Below are positions 14,862 through 23,671 of a stretch of DNA of 36,913 nt, in pieces (positions within the stretch are counted from its first letter, which is position 1; the number at the start of each line of letters is the position of its first letter). Position numbers and translations under genes: made by a program. The notes under the pieces are model-generated. The model searched no databases, had not been told where the DNA came from, and saw nothing but the letters and a program-made list of their open reading frames with translations. The DNA is taken from positions 1 through 36,913 of the forward strand of contig JAJPHE010000144.1 in NCBI GenBank assembly GCA_021325435.1. The letters are read 5' to 3'. Origin of the DNA: Actinomycetota bacterium (lineage in GTDB: Bacteria > Actinomycetota > Acidimicrobiia > Acidimicrobiales > JAJPHE01).

Positions 14862-15467
14862 TTATTCCGGCAAACCGAGGATCGATCGCAGGCACTTGAC
14901 GGTGTTACCGACGTCGCGGTGCAGCACGGCCTCCATCCCCACAACCCTCGCCCCTTCGACGTTCTCGGGCCGGTCGTCGACGAAGACACATTCGACCGGG
15001 TCAACGCCGAGACGGTCCGCTGTCAGCCGGTAGATGGTCGGGTCGGGCTTGGCCATGCCCTCCTCGCCAGAGATCACGACGAGGTCGACGAGCTCCTCCA
15101 GACCGAAGCGGGCGTTCAGGTGACTACGGACATCGGGCCCGTTGTTGGCCAGGATCGCCACCCGATGGGTGGAGCGGATCTTGCGGATCAACTCGGCTAG
15201 TTCGGGTTCGATGTAGGAGTCGCCTTCGAGGTCCGAAAGGAGCCGCACGACATCCGGCACCGGCAGTCCCAGGACGTCGCCGAGGCGTTGGTGGATCTCC
15301 TCCTCCGTGCGCCCGCCAGCCCAGCCGGGGCCAATCGCATCACCCAGCGCCCGGTCGAGGCCGCCGGGCTGGAGGCCCAGGCGCTCCTCCCACGCCCGAC
15401 GGGCCAAGGGTCGGCCTCCGACGAGGAGGACTCCGCCCAGGTCGAAGATCGCCGCCCGGATAGCCAC
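14862..15467 (-). CDS. HAD-family hydrolase (subfamily IA)
   Basis: The protein has about 201 residues and the HAD motifs: AAIFDLGGVLLVGG (nucleophile Asp, second position Gly instead of Asp), VAILANNG (motif II), GMAKPDP (motif III Lys) and CVFVDDRPENVEGA (motif IV Asp pair). A Gly at the general-acid position is common in YihX-like members and does not by itself mean inactivity. The substrate is unknown. GTG 15465-15467 (VAIRAAIFDLGG) was chosen as closest to motif I; ATG 15510-15512 is an alternative giving 15 more residues. The gene converges with the fusion gene at 13832-14794. Confidence 0.82.
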   Translation of the reverse strand: MAIRAAIFDLGGVLLVGGRPLARRAWEERLGLQPGGLDRALGDAIGPGWAGGRTEEEIHQRLGDVLGLPVPDVVRLLSDLEGDSYIEPELAELIRKIRSTHRVAILANNGPDVRSHLNARFGLEELVDLVVISGEEGMAKPDPTIYRLTADRLGVDPVECVFVDDRPENVEGARVVGMEAVLHRDVGNTVKCLRSILGLPE

Positions 15468-15648
15468 GGTGCTACCCAGACCTTCCGTGGTCGGAGGAGG
15501 ACACGCGACCATCGTGGCATTGGAGCGCCAGCCGTGTCGCAGCCCGTGAGACGATGGCCGTGTGGGGTGAGGCACCGTCGTCGCGACTGGCCGTCTTGTG
15601 CTCCGCCTCGCCGAGCAGGGAGACACCCAGGCGGTCGTGCTGGGCCGC

Positions 15649-15676
15649 GGCCGGCCCTCAGATTGAGGGGCCGGCC
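15649..15676 (-). terminator. GC-rich hairpin downstream of the Asp-box protein gene
   Basis: GGCCGGCCCTCA-gat-TGAGGGGCCGGCC forms a 12-bp stem with one bulged G and a 3-nt loop. It lies about 45-70 nt past the stop of the minus-strand secreted protein gene (15719) and ahead of the HAD gene. There is no U-tract, as is often the case in actinobacterial terminators. Confidence 0.6.
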
Positions 15677-15718
15677 ACGTCCATCAGAGGCCGCGGTGCA
15701 AGCAGATCCGCGGGCTGG

Positions 15719-16990
15719 CTAGGGCACCTGGTCGAACATCACCGTGGTCTGGTTGGGTTGCGGCACCCTGACATAGGACATGTCGACGTTGCCCGACCCG
15801 TCGATGGCGTCGCTCTGAAAGTCTCCGAGCTCGCGGTCGGCGCTGCACCCCGTGCCTCCCGTGCACACCGCACCGGTCTTGGCGGGGGTCGTGTCAGCCG
15901 TGGTAAGCGCGCTCCAGGTCGAGCCGCCGTTGGAGCTCTCGAGGTACGACTCGAACCACTGAGTGCCGGATGGCGCCGCGTCCGGGGTGGAGACCGTAGT
16001 GGTGTGATACAGCGACACCGCCACCTTCGAGCCCGACGCCGCCACCCACGGGTACACCGAGGTGCCGGTGGAGACGAGGGTGGTGGGAGGGCCCCAGGTG
16101 GCGCCCCAGTCCGTCGACTCGGCCATCTTCACCGTATCGGTGGAAGCCGCCACGTCCAGCCACACCGCGTACAGATCACCGTTGCCGGCGTCGGCCACCA
16201 CCGGGAAGTTGCTGGAGGTGGTGTCCGACGTGGCCGGGCTCACCGTCGAGGTGGTGAAGGTCACCCCTCCATTGGTAGACCGGGCGAAGTTCACCCCGCC
16301 GGTGGAGGTGGCATAGATGAGGCCGACGCTGTCACCGGTCCCCAGGGCGCCTGATCCCGCCCGGGCGATGAGGTTGCCGGGGGGGCAGACGCACCCGGTC
16401 TGGTCCAGTGGTGTCGCCGCCACGGTGGTGACCGGAAAGGTCTTGCCGCCGTCCACCGACTTCGAGACGACCAGGCCGGAGGGGATCTGGTGGGTCGCTT
16501 CGTACACGACGCCGCCGGTCGGGCTCGAGCCGCTGGTGGCGATCCACTGTCGGTCCTCTACGGGAACGCCGGCCAAGGGGTTGGCCGTCCACGTGGCGCC
16601 CTGGTTGGTGGACGACGAGATGGTCGAGCTGCCGAGCCAGAGATCGGTCAGGTAGATGGCGCCCGAAGACCCGTCGACCGCCAGATCCGAGTCGCCGCCT
16701 CCAGGCAGGTCGGCCCTCAGGCCTGCGGGGGTGAGGGTCCACGATGACCCCCCGTCCGTGGACCGCCACACGTAGCTCGGTGAGCCAGGCAGGCTGGAGA
16801 GCAGGCCGTCGGGGGCGTCGACGTAGATGACCCCGCCCGGACCGACGGCGATGCCCGGCTCACTTCCGCCCTGGCCGACGGCCACCGGCCCGCCGGTGGC
16901 GGCTCCACCGGGCACAGCTGCGACGAAGGTCCCGGCCCCAGCGGCCAGGGCGGCGGCGACGGCCGCCATGCGGGTGGTCAGTGTCCTCAT
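15719..16990 (-). CDS. Secreted sialidase/BNR-like protein with Asp-box repeats
   Basis: The 423-residue protein begins with a Sec-type signal peptide (RMAAVAAALAAGAGTFVAA, likely cleaved near GGAA at about residue 31). It then shows six clear Asp boxes of the form S-x-D/N-x-G-x-T/S-W/F: STDGGSSW (77), STNQGATW (127), SVDGGKTF (178), STNGGVTF (238), STDWGATW (292) and SSNGGSTW (352), plus a degenerate one near 230. This predicts a six- or seven-bladed beta-propeller outside the cell. The catalytic Arg triad and Tyr of true sialidases cannot be confirmed, so it may be only a propeller protein. Two Cys pairs (about 200/202 and 376/382) may form disulfides. It stands alone, followed by a hairpin. 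Confidence 0.85.
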   Translation of the reverse strand: MRTLTTRMAAVAAALAAGAGTFVAAVPGGAATGGPVAVGQGGSEPGIAVGPGGVIYVDAPDGLLSSLPGSPSYVWRSTDGGSSWTLTPAGLRADLPGGGDSDLAVDGSSGAIYLTDLWLGSSTISSSTNQGATWTANPLAGVPVEDRQWIATSGSSPTGGVVYEATHQIPSGLVVSKSVDGGKTFPVTTVAATPLDQTGCVCPPGNLIARAGSGALGTGDSVGLIYATSTGGVNFARSTNGGVTFTTSTVSPATSDTTSSNFPVVADAGNGDLYAVWLDVAASTDTVKMAESTDWGATWGPPTTLVSTGTSVYPWVAASGSKVAVSLYHTTTVSTPDAAPSGTQWFESYLESSNGGSTWSALTTADTTPAKTGAVCTGGTGCSADRELGDFQSDAIDGSGNVDMSYVRVPQPNQTTVMFDQVP

Positions 16991-17236
16991 TGACGCTCCT
17001 CGAGGAGGACGGTCCTTCGCCGGCCCCCGACCCAGTTACGAGACCCCGGCTGGATCTTGCGGTCAAATCGGAGAAACCTCTCCCAAAGCCCCCAGACCCC
17101 ACGCCGTGCAGGGGAGGGCGGGGAGGCCTTCAGCCGGAGTGGTCCCGAGCCCCGCCGGAGGCCAGGATGGCGTCCAGAGGAGCTGGGCGCGCACGTTGAC
17201 TGCCGCCCGGCCGGAGCGGGTGGAGGAAGCCGACAA

Positions 17237-17662
17237 GTGCAACTGGAGGTTCCGGTAGAGATCCAGGCACCACCGGAGCGGGTGTGGGAGGTGCTGGTCG
17301 ACGTGGAGTCCTGGCCGCAGTGGACGGCGTCGATGAGGAAGGTCGAACGTCTCGACTCCGGGCCGTTCCAGGTTGGATCGAGGGCCCGCATTCGGCAGCC
17401 CCGGATGCCCTCCGTGGTGTGGCGGGTCACCGCCGTGGAGGAGGGACTCTCGTTCGTGTGGGAGGCCTCGCGGCCGGGCACCAAGGTGGTGGCCGGCCAC
17501 GTGCTGCGCCCCACCGGGGCTGGCCGCACCCTGGCCACCCTCACCATCGACACCTCGGGCTTCGCCGCCCGCCTCCTGGCGCCGCTGCTCGACTCCACCA
17601 CCCGTCGCTACGTGGAGATGGAGGCGGAGGGTCTCAAGCGCCGGGCAGAATCGACCGCCTGA
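17237..17662 (+). CDS. SRPBCC (START/polyketide-cyclase-like) protein
   Basis: The 141-residue protein has the SRPBCC helix-grip pattern: VPVEIQAPPERVWEVLVDVE, SWPQWTASMRKVERLDSGPF, a central beta-rich segment (VVWRVTAVEEGLSFVWEAS), and the long C-terminal helix LLDSTTRRYVEMEAEGLKRR. Such proteins bind hydrophobic ligands or act as cyclases and coenzyme carriers; no ligand can be named. GTG 17237 was chosen because GGAGGAAG lies about 9 nt upstream and the first strand follows at once. The gene converges with the GGDEF gene, with only 28 nt between the stops. Confidence 0.82.
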   Translation: MQLEVPVEIQAPPERVWEVLVDVESWPQWTASMRKVERLDSGPFQVGSRARIRQPRMPSVVWRVTAVEEGLSFVWEASRPGTKVVAGHVLRPTGAGRTLATLTIDTSGFAARLLAPLLDSTTRRYVEMEAEGLKRRAESTA

Positions 17663-17690
17663 CGGCTACAGCCGCCCGGCTCCGGCAGGC

Positions 17691-19004
17691 TCAGGATGCT
17701 CGGGCGGTGTCGCGACCAGCGTGCTTGGCTCGATAGAGGGCCTGGTCCGCCTGGCGGAACGCCTCCTGGTCGATCCCCAATGAGGTCGACATCCCGATGC
17801 TGGCGCTCACCTTCAGGGTGACGCCCTGCAGAACGATCGGGTCGCGCAGCGCCTCGAGTATCCGGCTGGAAAGCCGGGCGGCGTCTTGGCGGCCGCAGTG
17901 GGCGCACAGGATGGCGAACTCGTCTCCCCCGAGCCGGGCCACCAGGTCGTCCGCCCGCACCAACGACTGGATCCGCTTGCCGACCACTCGGAGGACTTCG
18001 TCGCCCATGGCGTGCCCGTGGGTGTCGTTGACCTGCTTGAAGCCGTCGAGATCGAGGTAGATGACCGACGACTCGATGGTCGAGTCCATCTGCTCCATGG
18101 CGTCATCTATGGCGCGCCTGTTGGCCAGCCCCGTGAGCGGGTCAGTCGCAGCTCGGAGCTTGAGCTGCTCCACCTGCTGGCGTAGGCGGATGGCTGCCTC
18201 GACCAGCTCCCGTGTCCTGTCGAGCATCTCCGAGGAGGCGTCAGGGTGCGGATAGCCGGGCGGTGTCCAGTGGGTGATGGTGGCGACGACCGTCCCGTCC
18301 AGGCCAGAGGCCGGGATGACGGTCACGTTCGACAGCTGTTCGCTTTCAGCGACAGAAGAGATCTCGGGATCGAGACCCGAGAGACCCATCGACAGCTGAG
18401 GGAGACCAGTGCGCCGGGCTTGGTCCCACGGGGAGCCGGGTCGCGGCTCGGCTCCGGTCAGTAGGTCCGGCAGTTGATGACCGACGCTGATCACCGGTTC
18501 TCCTGGGCTCCAGAGCGTGATGCCGAACTTGCTCCCGACCTCGGGAATCATGGCTTGTCCGACGTTGTGGAGCGCGGTGGCCAGTGGTTCCTCGGCGAGG
18601 AGACGGTGCAGGACCTCGGCGTAGATCTCCGAGCGCTCCGGGCGTCGCCCCACCAGCCAGAAGGACTGGGCGCGGTCCTCGGCGAGGACCGGACCCCCGG
18701 CCAGCTCGAGACTTACATACGAACCGTCCGAGTGGCGCAATCGGTACGAGATGGCGCTCCTGGGAACGTATCCCTGGGTTGCTTTGGCCGCCACCGCCGC
18801 GAACAGGCTGACGTCGTCGGGATGCAGAAAGTCGATGCCATTGCGCCCCACGACTTGGGCCGGTTCGTACCCCAGGAGGTCCAAAGCGCCCCGGCTGGCG
18901 AACTGGATGACCAGTCCGGCGTCGGCCACGATCAGGAGATCGCTCGAGTGGGCGAGGGTGTCCAGGACCTGCTCTGCCCAGGGAGCGGAGCGATCGACGG
19001 ACAC
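17691..19004 (-). CDS. Diguanylate cyclase with PAS and GAF-like sensor domains
   Basis: The protein has about 437 residues. Residues about 8-125 form a PAS domain (DLLIVADAGLVIQFASRGAL, HPDDVSLFAAVAA, RHSDGSYVSLELAG). A GAF-like middle follows (ATALHNVGQAMIPEVGSKFG), then a coiled linker, then a GGDEF domain (about 285-437) with YLDLDGFKQVNDTHGHAMGD and the intact active site RLGGDEFA (GGDEF 359-363). An RxxD product-inhibition site (RADD, 350-353) lies exactly five residues before GGDEF. It should make c-di-GMP from two GTP in response to a cytoplasmic signal, since no membrane segment is seen. No EAL domain is present. GTG 19002-19004 was chosen because longer frames overlap the upstream gene and look non-coding. 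Confidence 0.88.
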   Translation of the reverse strand: MSVDRSAPWAEQVLDTLAHSSDLLIVADAGLVIQFASRGALDLLGYEPAQVVGRNGIDFLHPDDVSLFAAVAAKATQGYVPRSAISYRLRHSDGSYVSLELAGGPVLAEDRAQSFWLVGRRPERSEIYAEVLHRLLAEEPLATALHNVGQAMIPEVGSKFGITLWSPGEPVISVGHQLPDLLTGAEPRPGSPWDQARRTGLPQLSMGLSGLDPEISSVAESEQLSNVTVIPASGLDGTVVATITHWTPPGYPHPDASSEMLDRTRELVEAAIRLRQQVEQLKLRAATDPLTGLANRRAIDDAMEQMDSTIESSVIYLDLDGFKQVNDTHGHAMGDEVLRVVGKRIQSLVRADDLVARLGGDEFAILCAHCGRQDAARLSSRILEALRDPIVLQGVTLKVSASIGMSTSLGIDQEAFRQADQALYRAKHAGRDTARAS

Positions 19005-19116
19005 GTCGAGATGGTACGCCGCCCTCCGGCCGCCCGGTCGCCATCCCCTTCGACTTGTGGTCAGCCTTGCGGCAGTGACCTCGACGTCGCGACCGTCGTC
19101 GCTACGCGGGTGAAGC

Positions 19117-20526
19117 TCATGCCCGCTTGAAGAACCACGGGCTGGCGTAAGCGGACGCACCGCCATAGGCGGCCTTCTCGAACGGCGCCACCCCCAGAGG
19201 GTCGATCGGACGCGCCGGATCGGTGATCCGCAGGAACATCCAGGCGCCATTGGGCTTCGCGGTGAACGAGATGACCGGCTCGCCCGGACCCGGGACGGTG
19301 ATGGGCACCACGTCCAGCAGGGTGGGGTCGCTGCGGCCCGGCCCGATGACCTGTACGAACAGCTTCTTGCCGCTCCACTGTGGTCCCCGGTCGATGTCGA
19401 GCCTGATACTCACCGGGTGTCCCTTGGGCAGGGCCAGCTCCGAGCCCATGGGGGCGCCGTTGGCGGTGGCGTCCAGGCGCAGACCCGCCTCACGGGTGCC
19501 GAAGCTGCGCCGCGACATGATGGCCCGCCGCACGCCCTGGCGGGTGAGGCTGTTGACGTAGAGACCACCCCGGCCCTTTCCGGTCTGGCCGTACACGCCT
19601 GAATGCTCGTCACTCACCCCGGTGAATCCCACCTGCCATCCGGCGTTGAAGCAGGCATTGAACGGCTGGGGGAGGCCCTGGTCGCGCCCGTACCAGAAGT
19701 AGTCGGTGGCCGTGTGCCCATGGCTCTGGTCCTGGTTGTAGGTGATGGCGTTGAACGCCTCGATGAGGAAGATCTGCTTGGCCGCGCCGGAGTGGTAGAC
19801 GAAGGACTGGAAGTTCCCGAAGTAACCCGGGTGGTTGAAGCTTCCGATGGCGTCGCTTCCGCCGCCGAAGGGCTCCGATCCGGGCTTCTGGGTCAGCCAG
19901 TCGTAGAACGGCAGGATCGTGGCCGTGTCAGGCGCGTTCTGGAATTGGTCGGCCACCGGCTTGCTCGAAGGGAAGACGCGCCACATCTGCGAGATGGCCC
20001 GGGGCGTGGCGAGGGCGGCCTCGTGGGCCGGGTCAGTGAAGTCGCTGCCGAACCAGACGTTGATGTGGCCGACGGTCGGGGTGCTGTACTCGAAGCCGCG
20101 GAAGGAGACGAAGGCGCCGGGTTCGTAGGCAGCGTCGGCGATCTTCGCCATCGTCTCCCAGTCGTTCTCGTTGATCCCCTCGATGAACCGGCACCCTCCG
20201 TCCTGCCACTTGGCGCAGGTGTACTGGCCGTGGTCCTTGCCCGACACTGCATGCTCGGTCATGCAGGCGACGTCGAGGCCGGCGGCCCGGAGCCGCTTCA
20301 GGGCGCTGAAGGGATCCCCTTCGGCATCCCCGGATATGAAGCTGTGGTTGTGCAGGTCGGAGTGGACAAGAAGCAGTGAACCCGACGGGTCCAGCCGCGA
20401 TCGCCGGGCCGCGCCCGCCGACCCCGGCACCCCGCCCAACGCTGAAGCCAGAACGGGGCGCATGGCCAGCCCCCCACCAGCCAAGGCCAGCGCCTTGAGG
20501 ACGGTTCGCCGCTGCACGGGATTCAT
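19117..20526 (-). CDS. Tat-exported PHP-domain metallohydrolase (CehA/McbA-like)
   Basis: The 469-residue protein has a twin-arginine signal (QRRTVLKALALAGGGLA, Arg 6-7), so it should be exported folded, metal loaded. The PHP metal motifs follow: SDLHNHSFISGDAEGDPF (about 56-73) and ACMTEHAVSG (about 87-96), with further candidate ligands in SFRGFEYSTPTVGHINVW, IGSFNHPGYFGN and FTGVSDEHSGVYG. The nearest known relatives are CehA/McbA-type hydrolases, some of which cleave carbamates or phosphoesters, but most are uncharacterised. The C-terminal ~120 residues look like a beta-sandwich. ATG 20526 gives a standard Tat n-region. The gene is single, about 110 bp before the GGDEF gene on the same strand. 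Confidence 0.85.
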   Translation of the reverse strand: MNPVQRRTVLKALALAGGGLAMRPVLASALGGVPGSAGAARRSRLDPSGSLLLVHSDLHNHSFISGDAEGDPFSALKRLRAAGLDVACMTEHAVSGKDHGQYTCAKWQDGGCRFIEGINENDWETMAKIADAAYEPGAFVSFRGFEYSTPTVGHINVWFGSDFTDPAHEAALATPRAISQMWRVFPSSKPVADQFQNAPDTATILPFYDWLTQKPGSEPFGGGSDAIGSFNHPGYFGNFQSFVYHSGAAKQIFLIEAFNAITYNQDQSHGHTATDYFWYGRDQGLPQPFNACFNAGWQVGFTGVSDEHSGVYGQTGKGRGGLYVNSLTRQGVRRAIMSRRSFGTREAGLRLDATANGAPMGSELALPKGHPVSIRLDIDRGPQWSGKKLFVQVIGPGRSDPTLLDVVPITVPGPGEPVISFTAKPNGAWMFLRITDPARPIDPLGVAPFEKAAYGGASAYASPWFFKRA

Positions 20527-20665
20527 ACAGCCCCTTTCGCCTGGTTCGCCGGATCAACTCTTCGTCGCTGGGGCCCCAACTCCTCCCAGGGCGGCCCAGC
20601 CTCCCGGGGCTGCGAAGCTACGGCGACCCCTTTCTGGGGGCGGGATCGGGCATCGAGGCGGGAGG

Positions 20666-21505
20666 ATGCTGGTGGAGCGACGCTTCTTGCAGGTCGACGT
20701 GTTCGGATCGGGACCCTATTACGGCAACCCGGTAGCGGTGGTGCTCGACGGATCGGGCCTCGACGACGCCGAGATGAGCCGCTTCGCTCGGTGGACGAAT
20801 CTGTCGGAGACGACCTTTCTCCTGCCCCCCGCCCGGCCGGAGGCCGACTACCGGGTGCGAATATTCACCCCGGCCGGCGAACTGCCCTTCGCCGGCCATC
20901 CCACCCTCGGGTCCGCTCACGCCTGGCTGGCCCGGTCCTCTCCCGCCTCCGGTCGCAACGTTTTCGTTCAGGAATGCCCGGCCGGGCTGATTCGGCTGAG
21001 ACTCGCCGACCGCCGCCTGTCCTTTGCCGCTCCGCCGCTGGTTCGCTACGAGCCGGTGGACGAGCCGACGGTCGCTCACCTCGCCGACCTGCTGGGCGTC
21101 GACCGGGTCGAGATCAGAGCGGCCCAGTGGGTCGACAACGGACCCGGGTGGGTGGCGGTGCTGCTCGCCAGCGCCGAGGAGGTGCTCCGGCTGCGGCCCC
21201 GGCCCGAGGAGGGCCTGAGTCTAGGGGTGGTCGGCCCCCACCCGGAGGGGTCCGAGGCGGCAATCGAGGTGCGGGCCTTCTTCTCCAGCGGCGGTGTCAC
21301 ATTCGAGGATCCGGTCACCGGAAGCCTGAATGCGTCGTTGGCCCAGTGGTTGTTGGACACCGGGCGGGTCGGGGCCCCCTACACGGCCAGCCAAGGCGCA
21401 GCCCTTGGCCGGCGAGGGCGGGTTTTCATCGAGCGCGACGACGATGGGACCATCTGGGTGGGGGGCGACACCTTCACCTGCGTCGAAGGGACAGTGGACC
21501 TGTAG
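20666..21505 (+). CDS. PhzF-family isomerase/epimerase-like protein
   Basis: The protein has about 279 residues and the two-fold PhzF architecture: FLQVDVFGSGPYYGNPVAVV at the N-terminus, the catalytic Glu in TNLSETTFLLPP (E48), FTPAGELPFAGHPTLGSAHA, and in the second half the GGVTFEDPVTGSLNASLAQW signature with its conserved Asp. Known relatives are PhzF (phenazine synthesis) and amino-acid-related epimerases; no phenazine genes are nearby, so the substrate is unknown. Two starts are possible. ATG 20666 has GGAGG almost touching it. GTG 20672 (VERRFLQVDVF) has the same GGAGG at good spacing and may be the real start. The gene converges with the glycosylase gene, 27 nt apart. Confidence 0.85.
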   Translation: MLVERRFLQVDVFGSGPYYGNPVAVVLDGSGLDDAEMSRFARWTNLSETTFLLPPARPEADYRVRIFTPAGELPFAGHPTLGSAHAWLARSSPASGRNVFVQECPAGLIRLRLADRRLSFAAPPLVRYEPVDEPTVAHLADLLGVDRVEIRAAQWVDNGPGWVAVLLASAEEVLRLRPRPEEGLSLGVVGPHPEGSEAAIEVRAFFSSGGVTFEDPVTGSLNASLAQWLLDTGRVGAPYTASQGAALGRRGRVFIERDDDGTIWVGGDTFTCVEGTVDL

Positions 21506-21532
21506 GAGCGCTCGCCGTCTTCGGCCGCCTAC

Positions 21533-22744
21533 CTAGGCTGACAGGGCCTTGGCCGCCGCGGCCAGACTGGTGGCGAGGTTCCCTCGGCGGGCGACGTTCA
21601 ACCCGGCGAGGCCCAGCCAACTCCGTAGGGCGTCGAGTTCGAGGGCGGCCGCTTCGGCGACGGACGTCGCCGTTACGCCCGGTTCGCGGTACGAGCCCCG
21701 CACCCGGAGGAGCTCTTCTTTGCGGTCCGCCTTGAGGTCGAAGCGTCCGACCAGCTGGTCTCCGACCAGCAGGGGCATGACGAAGTATCCGAAGCGGCGC
21801 TTGTCCTCGGGCACGTAGATCTCGATGCGGTAGTCGAATCCGAAGAGGCGCAGCGTGCGGTCCCTGTTCCAGATCAACGAGTCGAACGGGGAAAGGAGCG
21901 TTCCGGTGGCCCGAGTAGGCGGGCGGGGGTGGGCGCCCGGAAGGCAGAAGGCGACCTTGTCCCACCCCTCCACCGTCACCGGAACCAGGCGTCCATCGGC
22001 CACCAGATCGGCCACCGCCGCCTTCGCCCGGGCGACGGGCATCCGGTAGTAGTCGGCCAGATCGGCCACCGTCGCCACGCCGAGCGATGCCGCGGCCGCT
22101 AGGAGCAGAGCCTGTTCGGCTTCATCGGGGCTCGGCGCCGGGGCGGCCAGCAGCTCGGGCGGCAACACCCGCTCCGGCAGGTCATAGACCCGCTCGAAGG
22201 CCTCGTTCCTCCAGGCGGCCAGCTCCCCCAGGGCGAACAGCCACTCCAACGCCACCCTTCCGATGCTCCGCCGCCCCCACCACTCGCCTTGCCTCGGACG
22301 AGGGTCGCTCAGCATGCTCGCCGTCAAGGGTCCGCGCCGCTTCACCTCGTCCAGCACGGCGGCGATGTAGCGCGCCTCGGTTCTGGCCCACGCCGCCCGG
22401 TTCCGATGCCAGGCCGACGTCCCTTCGGCGAAGGAGCGCATTCGCGGTCGCAGCAGCGGGTAGGTGGCGGCGGGAGTGAGGGACGCCATGTGGGCCCATC
22501 CCTCGACCAGCTCGCCGCCGGGGCCGGACATGGCCATGTAGGCGGCCCGGTCGTAGGGCCCGAGCCGGCTGAAGGGAACCAGGAACTGCGTGCGGGCGAC
22601 GACGTTGACCGCGTCCAGTTGGATGACTCCGACCCTTCCGAACACTCGCCGGAGCCCGGCCGCTGCCGCGGGCCGTGCCGGGCGCGGCCGATCAAGTCCC
22701 TGCCCCTCGAGGGCCAGCCATCTCGCTTCGGTCGCAGTGAGCAC
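21533..22744 (-). CDS. Winged-helix DNA glycosylase, YcaQ/AlkX-like
   Basis: The protein has about 403 residues of the HTH_42 family (YcaQ, AlkZ-like). The catalytic motif region reads GVIQLDAVNVVARTQFLVPF with a QxD pair (Q42, D44), as in the YcaQ subgroup, whereas AlkZ has QxQ. Other family blocks are SRLGPYDRAAYMAM, WWGRRSIGRVALEWLFALGE, TGTLLSPFDSLIWNRDRTLR and KRRFGYFVMPLLVGDQLVGR. E. coli YcaQ removes alkylated bases and unhooks interstrand crosslinks, so a role in repair of nitrogen-mustard-like or natural-product damage is expected. GTG 22742-22744 (VLTATEARWLALEGQG) is the family-like start; a longer GTG start at 22828 adds 28 poorly conserved residues. The gene is divergent from the enoyl-CoA hydratase gene. 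Confidence 0.85.
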   Translation of the reverse strand: MLTATEARWLALEGQGLDRPRPARPAAAAGLRRVFGRVGVIQLDAVNVVARTQFLVPFSRLGPYDRAAYMAMSGPGGELVEGWAHMASLTPAATYPLLRPRMRSFAEGTSAWHRNRAAWARTEARYIAAVLDEVKRRGPLTASMLSDPRPRQGEWWGRRSIGRVALEWLFALGELAAWRNEAFERVYDLPERVLPPELLAAPAPSPDEAEQALLLAAAASLGVATVADLADYYRMPVARAKAAVADLVADGRLVPVTVEGWDKVAFCLPGAHPRPPTRATGTLLSPFDSLIWNRDRTLRLFGFDYRIEIYVPEDKRRFGYFVMPLLVGDQLVGRFDLKADRKEELLRVRGSYREPGVTATSVAEAAALELDALRSWLGLAGLNVARRGNLATSLAAAAKALSA

Positions 22745-22848
22745 CGGCCCGCCCTTCACCGGTCGGGATCCTACGAGGGGGCGGTGCTGATACCGTAGGA
22801 GTAGCGGGCCGAGCACGGCCGCGATCACACATCAAGGGCGGGGGTCCG

Positions 22849-23649
22849 ATGGATTACGAGCAGATCCTCTACGAGGTCGACGACGGCGTCGCCCTGGTGA
22901 CGCTGAACCGTCCGGAGAAGCTGAACGCCATGACGGCCCAAATGGGCGCGGAGATGGACGATGCCATGGCCGAGGCGGACGAGGACGACGACGTCCGGGT
23001 GGTCGTCGTCACCGGGGCCGGGCGCGGCTTCTGTGCCGGCGCCGACCTCGGTGCCGGAGGGCGTTTCGGCGCCGGCTGGGGCAAGGCCAACCCGGAGCTG
23101 CGCCGCAAGCTGCCGATGGACGTGCGCAAGCCCGTCATCGCCGCCATCAACGGTCCGGCAGTGGGCGCCGGCCTCACTTGGCCGCTGCAGGCGGACGTCC
23201 GCTACGTCGCCGAGGACGCCAAGCTGGCGTTCGCCTTCGTGCGTCGGGGGGTATCGCCGGAGCTGGCGTCCCACGTCATCTTGGCTCGTGTCGCCGGACT
23301 CTCGCGGGCGGCCGAGCTACTGCTGTCGGGGCGGACCTTAACCGGCAAGGAGGCCGTCGAGTACGGAGTGGCGACCAAGTCCTTTCCCGCCGATCAGGTG
23401 CTTCCGGAGGCGCTGGCCCTGGCCCGCGACATAGCCACCAATGCCGCGCCCCTTGCTGTCGCCATCTCGAAGCGGCTGCTGTGGGAGGGGGTCGGCATCG
23501 ATCTCGACCAGTGGAGAAAGCGCGAAGGAAAGCTCTTCGCCTTCACCACGTCGACGCCCGACGCCAAAGAGGGAACTATGGCCTTCCTCGAGAAGCGGGC
23601 GCCCCAGTGGGCCGGGCGGGTGTCGCAGGACCTCCCCGACATGCCCTGA
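22849..23649 (+). CDS. Enoyl-CoA hydratase/isomerase (crotonase) family protein
   Basis: The 266-residue protein has the crotonase fold: VALVTLNRPEKLNAMTAQMG, oxyanion-hole segments GAGRGFCAGADLG (60-68) and INGPAVGAGLTWPL (100-113), and FAFVRRGVSPELASHVILAR. The first catalytic Glu of classical hydratases (the E of xQPEI) is replaced by RR here (132-133), while the later SPE Glu (E138) is kept. This pattern is common in actinobacterial crotonases of unknown specificity, so hydration, isomerisation or thioester hydrolysis are all possible. The substrate would be an acyl-CoA in the cytoplasm. ATG 22849 starts the fold directly. It converges with the P450 gene, with about 20 nt between the stops. 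Confidence 0.87.
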   Translation: MDYEQILYEVDDGVALVTLNRPEKLNAMTAQMGAEMDDAMAEADEDDDVRVVVVTGAGRGFCAGADLGAGGRFGAGWGKANPELRRKLPMDVRKPVIAAINGPAVGAGLTWPLQADVRYVAEDAKLAFAFVRRGVSPELASHVILARVAGLSRAAELLLSGRTLTGKEAVEYGVATKSFPADQVLPEALALARDIATNAAPLAVAISKRLLWEGVGIDLDQWRKREGKLFAFTTSTPDAKEGTMAFLEKRAPQWAGRVSQDLPDMP

Positions 23650-23671
23650 GGCGACCCTCGACCGGCTCAGA

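Noticed and set aside
15554-16354. Long plus-strand open frame opposite the Asp-box protein
   Set aside because: It is antisense to a gene with a signal peptide and six Asp boxes, and its own translation is low-complexity Arg/Gly/Val.
15719-16990. Calling the Asp-box protein an active sialidase
   Set aside because: Asp boxes define the propeller, not the activity. The catalytic Arg triad and Tyr/Glu pair could not be placed by eye.
17663-17674. CGGCT-ac-AGCCG between the convergent SRPBCC and GGDEF genes
   Set aside because: The arms are only 5 bp with a 2-nt loop, too short to claim a terminator.
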